A stretch of 7,387 nt of DNA, taken from the NCBI GenBank assembly GCA_047618505.1, contig JBLHLB010000203.1:1-7387 (forward strand). The letters run 5' to 3'. The position numbers and the translations under genes were made by a program. Below, in pieces: positions 1-6,264 of this stretch. The stretch is from JBLHLB01 sp047618505 (GTDB lineage: Bacteria > Planctomycetota > UBA1135 > GCA-002686595). The notes under the pieces are model-generated. The model ran no database searches, was not told the DNA's origin, and was given only the letters and a program-made list of their open reading frames with translations. Every line of letters begins with the position of its first letter. The stretch's first letter is position 1.

Positions 1-82
1 CGTTACGGTCCCCATGGGGACGCTCTCGACGTATGCCTCGGGGTCCGCGCCACACGGCTTGCACGAGAGCACGAGCGAGTAG
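1..82 (+). CDS. Possible 3' end of an upstream gene (partial)
   Basis: Frame 2 is open from the left edge to a TAG at 80-82 and would give a 26-residue C-terminus ending in HGLHESTSE. Third codon positions are almost all G or C, which fits coding sequence of this GC-rich type. The frame is too short to recognise a family. Frame 1 is also open, to a TAG at 139-141, so the choice of frame is uncertain and the stretch may be non-coding. No function is proposed. Confidence 0.22.
   Translation, partial: VTVPMGTLSTYASGSAPHGLHESTSE
8..21. repeat. 14-bp perfect palindrome
   Basis: GTCCCCATGGGGAC is its own reverse complement. It lies about 240 bp upstream of the first EEP gene and may fall inside the tail of an upstream gene. 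It could be a dimeric regulator site or chance; nothing else in the window repeats it. Confidence 0.3.
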
Positions 83-258
83 AGTCGGCACACAGCCTCG
101 CAGCCACGCTTCACTACCCGGTTCACTGCCACTTCATCTAGGGGTTGACGTCCAAGACTTGCGACGAGAGATGCAAGCAGAGATGATCAAGAGGCAGTCC
201 AAGACGAGTACCCGGGACATTCTGTACGGCCTCTCCATCTCCTGCCCTGCCCTACGCC
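83..258 (+). promoter_or_regulatory. Upstream region of the EEP operon
   Basis: This stretch before the 730-aa gene holds no supported gene. A TTGACG hexamer at 145-150 matches a sigma70 -35 box, but no convincing -10 box follows at 16-18 bp, so a promoter here is only a suggestion. There is no Shine-Dalgarno-like sequence before the ATG at 259; the 20 bases before it are pyrimidine-rich. No regulator site is recognisable. Confidence 0.2.
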
Positions 259-2451
259 ATGAGTACCTTTTCCTGCATCGCCCGATACTTCGTAGCCTTG
301 CTCTGCTGTCCGGTCCTCGCGGTTGCCCAGATTCAGGTCCAGGTACTGGAGCTGCCGGCAAGTATCTCCATTCCTGAGGATGTCGATCTCGCACAGAGCT
401 TCACCCTGAGAATGCTCGTTCGCTGCGCAGGGCCACCCCCGAGCGAACTTCCCCTGCTTGCTGCAAACAAGGACTGGGAATCCGGTGCGATTCGAGACTA
501 CACAACCAACAACAGTTTTGGCGTCGGCCGCGAATCGGGGAGTGAGGCTGGCTTTGCGATCAGTGTTCTGCCTGATGGAGCGTGGACGTGGAACGCTGGC
601 GATGGACGCTCGCGACTTGACCACCGACCGGAGGCCGCTGACCAAGACATCTCGGATGGTCGATGGCACGAAGTAGGCTTCGCCGTGGACCGCGCAATGG
701 GAGTCGTACACCTCTACCACGATGGGCGGCGGGTCGCGTTGCACGACATCCAGGGTGTGGGCAGCCTCAAGTCCAGCGCGGCCGCTATTCAGATCGGAAA
801 CGCTGAAGGCTTTGAGGTTGCAGACGTCAGGATAGATGCCGGTGCGGTTCTGCAAACTGCTGTGGCCGAGTCGTTCGTGAAGCTACTCGGCGAAGACCGC
901 CGGCCTGCGCCGAGCGCAACATGGGACGGCCAACCGCTCAAGGTCCTGGCCTGGAACATCTGGCACGGCGGCCGACGAAAGGGCACCGAAGAGGGAGTGC
1001 AAAGGGTTGTCGAAGTGATCGAGAGCTCGGGCGCTGACATCGTGTTGATGCAGGAAACCTACGGAAGCGGGCCCATCATCAGTGGACGCTTGGGTTTCGA
1101 ATACTTCCTGCGCTCCAGCAACCTGTCGATCCTGAGTCGCTATCCAATACGTCAAGTGCACCGCCTCTATCAGGGGTTCCGCTTCGGGGGCGCGACGATC
1201 GAGCTGCGCCCGGGCACTGAGATCCAGGCGTATTCCTTGTGGATCAACTACCTGCCGGACGTCAAAAAAGCACTAGACGAAGATTCAACGGCCAGTGAAC
1301 TTATCCTGGCGGATGCGAAGACGCGCGGAGCCGAGATGGACGCAATTATCAGCGAACTGCTTGTCCATATCGATGCCTCCCCCGCCGTCCCGGTTCTGGT
1401 CGGCGGCGACTTCAATAGCGGGTCGCACCTGGATTGGACAGAGCAGGCTGCGCACCTAGAGGATCACCACGGCCGGGTCGTGGCTTGGCCTGTGAGCCTG
1501 TCGATGATGCGGGCGAGGTTCGTCGACACCTTCAGGTCGATTCATCCAGACCCTGTAGTCAGTCCGGGGCACACATGGTCTCCCGAATTCCGCGAGAGTC
1601 ATCAGGATCGGATCGACTATGTCTACGCAAGCAAGGGCGACTGGCGTGTCATCGATTCAAGAGTCCTCGCGGAGCACGCGCGTGGGTGGCCAAGTGACCA
1701 CGCGGCAGTCCTAACGACACTCGAGCTTAGGGATCCAGCCCCGGCCTTGAAGGTCATGAGCTACAACATCCACTACGGGGTGGGCATGGATGAGAAGCTT
1801 GATATCGAGCGCATTGCGGCGGTCATTTCAGCTGAGTCCCCCGACCTCGTTGGACTGCAAGAGATCGGCAGCAAGGCAATGGCTGACGAGCTATCTCGCC
1901 TAACGGGAATGCCCGCCGTGTTCGGCCCGTCGAAGGGCAGCAACGATTCCTACGGGGACGCGATCCTTAGCAGGTACCCGATGGAATGGATTGGCGGCGT
2001 AGCACTGCCGTCGGCGAGCTCTAGCCGATACCAAGCCATGGCTGTCGATGTCGACGTATCTGAACTCTATGGCCCTGGCGTAGTCGTTAGGTTCATCAAT
2101 ACCCACTTCGATTGGACGGCTAGCATCGGATCACAGGAATCGAGACGAGCATCCGTCAATGCCATCGAACGGGCTCTCTGTAGCGAGCTCCCGAGTCTTG
2201 CACTCTTAGCTGGTGACCTGAACGCCCAGCCAGCTAGTCCGCCGTTGGCTGATCTTGAGAGTGCAGACTGGCACCTCCCCCTCGTCGGGCAGCCGATGGC
2301 AACCCACGGAGCTCCAAATCCGACCAAGCAGATCGACTACGTCTTGGTTCGACCCCAAGGCAATTGGAGGGTCCTCGACGTGCGTGTCCTTGAGGAACCG
2401 ATTGCTTCGGATCACTACCCTGTCGTGCTTACCGTCCGGCCCGTGAGATAG
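259..2451 (+). CDS. Secreted LamG-like protein with two tandem endonuclease/exonuclease/phosphatase domains
   Basis: The 730-aa product starts with a Sec signal peptide (hydrophobic residues 11-22, likely cleavage after AVA at 23), which supports the ATG at 259. Residues about 44-205 look like a LamG/concanavalin-like fold (LLAANKDW at 66-73, DGRWHEVGFAVDR at 133-145, VHLYHDG at 150-156). Two DNase I-like EEP domains follow. Domain 1 (about 227-490) shows WNIWHGG (N233), QET (E266), GGDFNSGSH (D384, N386), DRIDYVY (D450, D453) and SDH (D480, H481). Domain 2 (about 497-728) shows SYNIHYG (N503), QEIG (E535), NTHFDW (H616), GDLN (D653, N655), IDYVL (D693) and SDHYP (D718, H719). EEP enzymes are metal-dependent phosphoesterases; nuclease or phospholipid/inositol phosphatase activity is possible. 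In domain 1 the central His is absent: W328 or N330 takes its place. LamG domains often bind carbohydrate or other surface ligands. The gene is probably co-transcribed with the EEP gene 18 bp downstream. The fold is sure; the substrate is unknown. Confidence 0.93.
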   Translation: MSTFSCIARYFVALLCCPVLAVAQIQVQVLELPASISIPEDVDLAQSFTLRMLVRCAGPPPSELPLLAANKDWESGAIRDYTTNNSFGVGRESGSEAGFAISVLPDGAWTWNAGDGRSRLDHRPEAADQDISDGRWHEVGFAVDRAMGVVHLYHDGRRVALHDIQGVGSLKSSAAAIQIGNAEGFEVADVRIDAGAVLQTAVAESFVKLLGEDRRPAPSATWDGQPLKVLAWNIWHGGRRKGTEEGVQRVVEVIESSGADIVLMQETYGSGPIISGRLGFEYFLRSSNLSILSRYPIRQVHRLYQGFRFGGATIELRPGTEIQAYSLWINYLPDVKKALDEDSTASELILADAKTRGAEMDAIISELLVHIDASPAVPVLVGGDFNSGSHLDWTEQAAHLEDHHGRVVAWPVSLSMMRARFVDTFRSIHPDPVVSPGHTWSPEFRESHQDRIDYVYASKGDWRVIDSRVLAEHARGWPSDHAAVLTTLELRDPAPALKVMSYNIHYGVGMDEKLDIERIAAVISAESPDLVGLQEIGSKAMADELSRLTGMPAVFGPSKGSNDSYGDAILSRYPMEWIGGVALPSASSSRYQAMAVDVDVSELYGPGVVVRFINTHFDWTASIGSQESRRASVNAIERALCSELPSLALLAGDLNAQPASPPLADLESADWHLPLVGQPMATHGAPNPTKQIDYVLVRPQGNWRVLDVRVLEEPIASDHYPVVLTVRPVR

Positions 2452-2469
2452 CGTCAGGTTGCCCAATCC

Positions 2470-3435
2470 GTGAAACCCCACATCGTCTTTCTCAGTCTTG
2501 TTCTCCTGCCCTGGGGCTTGAGTTGTCACCTCGGAGAGAGCGAGACGCGTACCTCCCCGGTTGAGACCGAACAGGCGACCCAGGAGATCTCCACCGCTGC
2601 GGCTGCGGCCGACGCCCTTAGAGTCCTTTCCTACAACACGTACTACGTCTTCTCCGAGGGGACCCAGGTCGCTGCGGCAACGGACTGGATTGCGGGTCAA
2701 GCTCCGGATGTAGTTGCCTTGCAGGAGCTGACGAACATCACCGAGGATCGACTGTCGAAACTCGCTGCGGGCTGGGGGCATAGTCATTCCGCCCTGCTCA
2801 AGACCAGTGGCTTTTCGGTGGGACTCACTTCGAATCTCCCCATCGAAGTCATCGACCGAGTGCTGAACGGCTTGCATCACGGCACCCTGCACGCCCGTGT
2901 AGACGACATCCATGTCTTCGTGGTTCACCTCTCCCCCTTCCAGTGGGAGACCAGAAGGAGCGAAGCCGATCTCTTGCTGGCCAGAATTCAGCCCCTCTTA
3001 GAACAACACAGGGAAGTCCTTGTTTTGGGTGACTTCAATGCCCTGTCCTCGGCAGACCGCCAACTCTTGGAAGCTCAACCGGGCCTCTTGCAAAAGGCCC
3101 GCGCCAGTGATGCCGAGCATGCGCATGTCCTGAACCTGCGTGAGGGGATGTTCGATTATTCCGTCATGCAGAAGTTCTTTGATGCAGGCTTGGAAGACGC
3201 CGCCCTTTCCTTCCTGGAGGAGTCCCACGACGTGCGCTGGACGATCCCGACCTCAATATGGACTGAGGGGAAGGTGGAGCCACCGGGACATGGCAGCAGA
3301 GTTGACTTCGTCCTAGCCGACCCGACCTTGACTGACGCTGCCGCTTCGGCCCGCATCGTCCGCAGCGGTATCGTCAACCGGACATCGGACCACTACCCGG
3401 TCCTCGTTGAATTCCACCGTCAAGGTCAGCGTTGA
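2470..3435 (+). CDS. Exported (putative lipoprotein) endonuclease/exonuclease/phosphatase family protein
   Basis: This 321-aa protein begins at a GTG. That start places a basic residue, a hydrophobic stretch (5-17) and a cysteine (LSC, C19) at the N-terminus, as in a type II signal peptide. Position -3 is Gly rather than Leu/Val/Ile, so lipidation is likely but not certain. A low-complexity linker rich in E, T and A (22-48) precedes one EEP domain (about 50-318). Its active-site set is complete: SYNTYY (N56), LQEL (E86), VVHLSP (H153), LGDFN (D188, N190), SRVDFV (D279) and TSDHYP (D307, H308). It begins 18 bp after the upstream two-EEP gene, so the two are probably one operon making related exported phosphoesterases. 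No strong Shine-Dalgarno is seen; the nearest purine run is AGG at 2456-2458. Nuclease and other phosphodiesterase activities cannot be told apart from sequence. Confidence 0.9.
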   Translation: MKPHIVFLSLVLLPWGLSCHLGESETRTSPVETEQATQEISTAAAAADALRVLSYNTYYVFSEGTQVAAATDWIAGQAPDVVALQELTNITEDRLSKLAAGWGHSHSALLKTSGFSVGLTSNLPIEVIDRVLNGLHHGTLHARVDDIHVFVVHLSPFQWETRRSEADLLLARIQPLLEQHREVLVLGDFNALSSADRQLLEAQPGLLQKARASDAEHAHVLNLREGMFDYSVMQKFFDAGLEDAALSFLEESHDVRWTIPTSIWTEGKVEPPGHGSRVDFVLADPTLTDAAASARIVRSGIVNRTSDHYPVLVEFHRQGQR

Positions 3436-3521
3436 TCTCCGCGGGGCCGACCAGCTCCGGCAGAGGAGACGCCCGCTGGGCGAAGTCCCGAGGAAGCGCG
3501 GACGACCCGCCGATGACTCCT

Positions 3522-3537
3522 GGATCACTACTGATCC
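3522..3537. terminator. Hairpin in the convergent intergenic gap
   Basis: GGATCA and TGATCC form a perfect 6-bp stem around the tetraloop CTAC, 86 bp after the stop of the 321-aa EEP gene. No U-tract follows on either strand, so it is not a classical intrinsic terminator. It may stabilise mRNA 3' ends or assist Rho-dependent termination. Confidence 0.3.
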
Positions 3538-3624
3538 GACTTCGATGGCGGCTGCTCTCGCTTTCCAGGTCATGCCACTACAGGCCTGCGCCTTGCGGGT
3601 CAAAGCCACGCAGCCAAAGGAGTT

Positions 3625-3647
3625 AGCGTCGAACAACTCTCGACGCT
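3625..3647. terminator. Hairpin between convergent EEP and sulfatase transcripts
   Basis: AGCGTCGA (3625-3632) and TCGACGCT (3640-3647) form a perfect 8-bp GC-rich stem with a 7-base loop. It lies 43 bp beyond the stop of the sulfatase gene and 189 bp beyond the stop of the EEP operon, where a bidirectional terminator would be expected. No T-run follows on either strand, so the call rests on position and stem only. Confidence 0.4.
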
Positions 3648-3690
3648 GGCTATCGGCGCAGGCCTCAGTCCGGGCTGGCTAAGAGCAGGC

Positions 3691-5130
3691 CTACCGCACC
3701 CGCTCATACTCAGAGTTCACGGCCTTGTCTCCCCAGCGTTTGAGCGCCGCACGTAGGGCCTCATCAGATTCCGGGAAGCGGCCCTGGTCGTCGGTCTCAA
3801 TAATCCACCTCTGCAGCTTCTCGCGCATCTCCGCCAACACCTGGGCGTGCAGCGGGTCGTGCACCAGGTTGCGCGTCTCGTGGGGGTCCGTCACAAGGTC
3901 GTAGAGTTCCTCCGCTGGCCGCACAGGACCCGCGAAGGCCGCCTGCACCGGGTTCAATTCCCCCGCTGCCTGCAGCTCACGGATAGCCTCCATTTCCGGC
4001 CTTCCATCACGGTACTGCGGCTGCAGATAGGGCCGGTCCGTCATGAAGTTGCGCATGTACTTGTAACGATCAGTCACCACCGCTCGGATGCGATCGATGG
4101 TGTAGTCACAACGGTCGCGGGCCGCCACAAAGTAGTCGCGGTGATAGTCTTTCGCGAAGATGTCCCGTCCCTGCATATGCGGAGGAACGGAAATTCCCGC
4201 AAGGGCCAGAGTTGTGGCACTCAAATCGATGCCGCTGATAATGTCATCGCGCACAGCCCCCTCCGGGATGCCCGGACCGGCGATAATACACGGCACGCGG
4301 ATGCCGCCTTCGTAGAGGAACTGCTTGTGGCGCATGAGCGACATGCCGTGGTCCGAAAAGAAGACGATCACTGTGCTCTCGAGCAACCCGTCACGCTCCA
4401 GGGCCGCCACGATGCGTCCGACCTCACGATCCAGATCCAGAATCGTGTCGTAGTGATGGCCAATCGCCTCTCGAATGGCGGGGTGATCTGGATAGTAGGG
4501 CGGCACAGACACCGCTGAGCGATCCACCACCGGACCGGTTCGCGTCTTCCCCCCTGTCATCTGGATCTGACCAAAAAAGGGCTGCCCCTCGGCTTTTCCA
4601 TTCCAACAGGCACCGTCCTCTGCCCCCTGGAAGTTCATCTTGCCCACCTGGCTGTCGTACATCTGCTCGATGTCGTAGACGAAGTTATAGTGCAGCTTGC
4701 CCTTGTTGAAGGTGTAGTAGCGCGCCAGGTGCATGATCTCTGGAATCGTGCGCACACCCAGGTAGTTGGGATCCCAAGTGTCACTCCTGATCCCCCGCCA
4801 GACCTCCACTGAGCTGTAGTGCTGGTGGGCACCGATACTCGTCTGGTGCATGCCCGTGATGATCGCCGAACGCGTTGGACTGCAGACACCCGCCGGCATG
4901 TACGCACGTGTAAAGCGTGTGCCGCGTGCCGCGAGCGCATCGATGTTCGGCGTCTCGATCAGCGTATCTCCGTAGCTGGACATCCAATCGTTGGTGTCCT
5001 CTACATAGATCCAAAGCACATTCGGCCGAGAGCTATCCGTGGGTAACGCATCTGCAGGCTCTTGAGCCGCGACGGCCCCCTGCAGGAAGCATGAAAAGGT
5101 AAGGGACCAGAGGGCAAGTGCGAAACGCAT
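3691..5130 (-). CDS. Secreted formylglycine-dependent sulfatase (type I, sulfamidase-like)
   Basis: The 479-aa product hydrolyses sulfate esters or N-sulfo groups, probably on sulfated polysaccharide outside the cytoplasm. The ATG at 5130 is chosen because it opens a clear signal peptide (MRFALALWSL..., cleavage near AVAA at 19-22). An in-frame start at 5301 would add 57 arginine-rich residues and overlap the upstream gene. Visible family features are RPNVLWIYVED (metal-site E44, D45), CSPTR at 83-87 (Cys83 would become formylglycine), TGMHQTSIGAHQH (93-104), GHHYDTILDLDREVGRI (224-240), FFSDHG (D260, H261), K269 and LYEGGIRVP (272-280). The C-terminal part holds RYKYMRNF (355-362) and EELYDLVTDPHETRNL (407-422). 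These details, with the ED instead of DD, resemble the heparan N-sulfatase/sulfamidase-like branch; that subgroup is inference. A Cys-type sulfatase needs a formylglycine- or anaerobic-type maturase encoded elsewhere. The gene lies 103 bp downstream of the GlcG/HbpS gene on the same strand, with a mobile-repeat copy between them. Confidence 0.95.
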   Translation of the reverse strand: MRFALALWSLTFSCFLQGAVAAQEPADALPTDSSRPNVLWIYVEDTNDWMSSYGDTLIETPNIDALAARGTRFTRAYMPAGVCSPTRSAIITGMHQTSIGAHQHYSSVEVWRGIRSDTWDPNYLGVRTIPEIMHLARYYTFNKGKLHYNFVYDIEQMYDSQVGKMNFQGAEDGACWNGKAEGQPFFGQIQMTGGKTRTGPVVDRSAVSVPPYYPDHPAIREAIGHHYDTILDLDREVGRIVAALERDGLLESTVIVFFSDHGMSLMRHKQFLYEGGIRVPCIIAGPGIPEGAVRDDIISGIDLSATTLALAGISVPPHMQGRDIFAKDYHRDYFVAARDRCDYTIDRIRAVVTDRYKYMRNFMTDRPYLQPQYRDGRPEMEAIRELQAAGELNPVQAAFAGPVRPAEELYDLVTDPHETRNLVHDPLHAQVLAEMREKLQRWIIETDDQGRFPESDEALRAALKRWGDKAVNSEYERVR

Positions 5131-5193
5131 GGGCAGTGGATGCAGGGTAGGGGGAGAGGCAGATCTACCCCAGGCTTGTCGAGGCAGGCTCAT

Positions 5194-5233
5194 GATACCG
5201 AGTCGCACAGCACCCGTAGTTCTCGCCCTCAAA
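5194..5233. repeat. Solo copy of the RAYT-flanking repeat
   Basis: These 40 bases match 6200-6239 at 36 positions, in the same orientation, 1,006 bp away. The shared core starts GATACCGAGTCGCACA and continues through CCGTAGTTCTC. The copy ends at the base before the stop codon (CTA on the + strand, 5234-5236) of the GlcG/HbpS gene. Unlike the copy beside the transposase, it has only one GATACCGAGT unit. It fits a dispersed, non-autonomous element of the neighbouring transposase; an alternative is a direct-repeat pair left by insertion or duplication of the DNA in between. Confidence 0.75.
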
Positions 5234-5638
5234 CTACTCGATCGCTGCAACCCCGGCTTCCGCCACCGCATGGTCATGCTCGATCGTACTGCCCGAGACA
5301 CCTATCGCTCCAATGACCGCGCCACCGGAGTCACGGATAGGTAGACCACCGGGGAAGGTGATCAGGCCGCCATTGGAATGTTCGATGTTGTAGAGCGGCC
5401 CACCGGGCTGTGACAGACCCCCGATAGCGCCGGTCGGCATGTCGAAGTAGCGCGCGGTCTTGGCCTTACTCATGGCGATGTCTATCGAACCGAGCCATGC
5501 GCCGTCCATGCGCACGAAAGCCTTGAGATTGGCTCCGGCGTCTACAACCGCGATGTCCATCTTGGTACCGAGTTCGGCGGCTTTCTTCTTGGCCGCTTCA
5601 ACGGCGGTCTGTGCTTGAGCGAGGGTGATATCAGACAT
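5234..5638 (-). CDS. GlcG/HbpS-family (DUF336) heme-binding-like protein
   Basis: This 134-aa protein has the normal length and motif order of the GlcG/HbpS family: VVDAGANLKAFVRMDGA (31-47), a SKAKTAR helix (57-63), GGLPI (97-101), GGAVIGAIGVSG (105-116) and DHAVAEAG (122-129). Members include HbpS, which binds heme and takes part in redox sensing in Streptomyces, and GlcG, found in glycolate-utilisation operons; most have no proven role. There is no signal peptide or membrane segment, so it is probably cytoplasmic. The ATG at 5638 fits the family start (MSDITLAQA). No Shine-Dalgarno is visible. A 20-bp dyad lies about 40 bp upstream. It may be co-transcribed with the sulfatase downstream, though no functional link between the two is evident. 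Confidence 0.92.
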   Translation of the reverse strand: MSDITLAQAQTAVEAAKKKAAELGTKMDIAVVDAGANLKAFVRMDGAWLGSIDIAMSKAKTARYFDMPTGAIGGLSQPGGPLYNIEHSNGGLITFPGGLPIRDSGGAVIGAIGVSGSTIEHDHAVAEAGVAAIE

Positions 5639-5676
5639 AGGACTTGGCTCTGGGTACGTTGCGTTTGGGGATTGCA

Positions 5677-5696
5677 GGCGACGAAATGTAGTCGCC
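5677..5696. promoter_or_regulatory. 20-bp dyad upstream of the GlcG/HbpS gene
   Basis: GGCGAC and GTCGCC form a perfect inverted repeat around eight AT-richer bases (GAAATGTA), 38-57 bp before the ATG at 5638. Position and spacing suit either an operator for a dimeric regulator or a hairpin in the 5' leader. No regulator gene in the window can be tied to it. Confidence 0.35.
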
Positions 5697-5702
5697 GTGA
5701 CC

Positions 5703-5888
5703 TTATTCGATCGGGTCTAGCGGGCTATCATGGGATCTGGATAACTTCTTGGTACGGAATTGCACACCCTGTTGTAGTTCCTCAGCAAGGAGGTGCGAAT
5801 CCGCATCACAGGTAGGCTGCCCCTGCGAATGCTGCTGCCCGGCGAGGGCGCTTGAGAGAAGAACGGTTTGAAGGGTGCGTAGGAGCAT
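5703..5888 (-). CDS. Doubtful small ORF with signal-peptide-like start
   Basis: This 61-codon frame begins MLLRTLQTVLLSSALAGQQ, which resembles a short Sec signal peptide with cleavage near ALA, followed by a polar tail with no recognised domain. It has no Shine-Dalgarno and only modest coding character. It could be a small secreted protein, the remaining 5' end of a larger exported protein, or chance. No function can be given. Confidence 0.2.
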   Translation of the reverse strand: MLLRTLQTVLLSSALAGQQHSQGQPTCDADSHLLAEELQQGVQFRTKKLSRSHDSPLDPIE

Positions 5889-5969
5889 GGTCGGGATGCC
5901 CGGACTCGTTGCTCGGGTAGTGCATCAGTGTAGTTCCGCAGGCTCGGGAATTTATTTGCTAGGGTCCGT

Positions 5970-6179
5970 TTGAGCCCCATGTCTAGCGCCTCCAATCCCC
6001 TCTCCAGCCCAACGGTGCCCAATCTGGCCTGGCAGCACGCCGACGCCACATGGAGCGCGGCCAATGCAAGCGGCCGGCGTGTTGGAGAGAACCTCTGGCT
6101 GCACTACAACCAGGCCGGGACCACCCCTGGGGCGCCTGCTCTTCCTTTCCCCACGCCGAGCAATGGCGACAAGGAACTG
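5970..6179 (+). pseudogene. Possible 5' fragment of a gene cut by the transposase module
   Basis: A frame opening at TTG 5970 or ATG 5979 runs to the left-end repeat with plausible codon use and protein-like text (PNLAWQHADATWSAANASG, then GENLWLHYNQAG). Beyond 6180 it reads into the tandem 15-mers, giving HRIPSHRIPS, and continues antisense to the transposase until 6395, where it cannot be genuine. One reading is an older gene truncated by arrival of the element. The family is not recognised, and the frame could equally be open by chance in GC-rich DNA. Confidence 0.22.
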
Positions 6180-6209
6180 CACCGGATACCGAGTCACCGG
6201 ATACCGAGT
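6180..6209. repeat. Left-end tandem repeat, 2 x 15 bp
   Basis: CACCGGATACCGAGT occurs twice without mismatch (6180-6194 and 6195-6209). Each unit contains CGGATACCG, which can fold as a 3-bp stem with an ATA loop. The reverse complement of the unit (ACTCGGTATCCGGTG) aligns with the right-end unit (ACTCCGTAATCCG), so the two ends form a diverged inverted repeat around the transposase. Confidence 0.8.
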
Positions 6210-6239
6210 CGCACACCAACCGTAGTTCTCACTCTCAAA
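6200..6239. repeat. 40-bp repeat, transposase-proximal copy
   Basis: This is the partner of the copy at 5194-5233 (36 of 40 bases the same, same orientation). It overlaps the second tandem unit and ends 25 bp before the transposase stop codon (5' edge at 6265 on the + strand). It is the likely left terminus of the element and the likely source of the solo copy. Confidence 0.75.
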
Positions 6240-6264
6240 AGTGCCGCACCATCCTCAGGACTGA

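Larger units (their letters stand above)
5639..6179. other. 541-bp stretch without a convincing gene
   Basis: The stretch lies between the GlcG/HbpS start and the left-end repeat of the transposase module. Several frames are open but none shows a recognisable domain or ribosome binding site. It holds the dyad at 5677-5696 and two weak ORF candidates, listed separately. The DNA just before the GlcG/HbpS gene should contain its promoter, but I cannot identify clear -35/-10 boxes. Confidence 0.5.

Noticed and set aside
82..96. GAGTCGGCACACAGC resembling the RAYT repeat core GAGTCGCACA
   Set aside because: It has an extra base, and the flanking CTACGG/GATACC parts are absent, so chance similarity is more likely.
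33..377. 114-codon + strand frame across the first gene's start
   Set aside because: It overlaps the signal peptide of the 730-aa protein in another frame and has no family features.
187..855. 222-codon - strand frame inside the LamG region
   Set aside because: It is a shadow of the LamG coding sequence; the + strand frame carries the recognisable domain.
2206..2928. 240-codon - strand frame across both EEP genes
   Set aside because: It lies opposite conserved EEP active-site motifs on the + strand and spans a gene junction.
3606..3680. Integron attC-like site around the 3625-3647 hairpin
   Set aside because: The flanking bases do not match the conserved RYYYAAC/GTTRRRY core sites and there is no integrase or cassette array.
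3407..3682. 91-codon + strand frame in the convergent gap
   Set aside because: It starts inside the EEP gene, has no ribosome site or domain, and runs through both hairpins.
3847..4518. 223-codon + strand frame inside the sulfatase gene
   Set aside because: It is antisense to a gene with unmistakable sulfatase motifs and shows no domain of its own.
5131..5301. N-terminal extension of the sulfatase by 57 residues
   Set aside because: It is arginine- and serine-rich, precedes a clear signal peptide, crosses the mobile repeat and overlaps the 3' end of the GlcG/HbpS gene.
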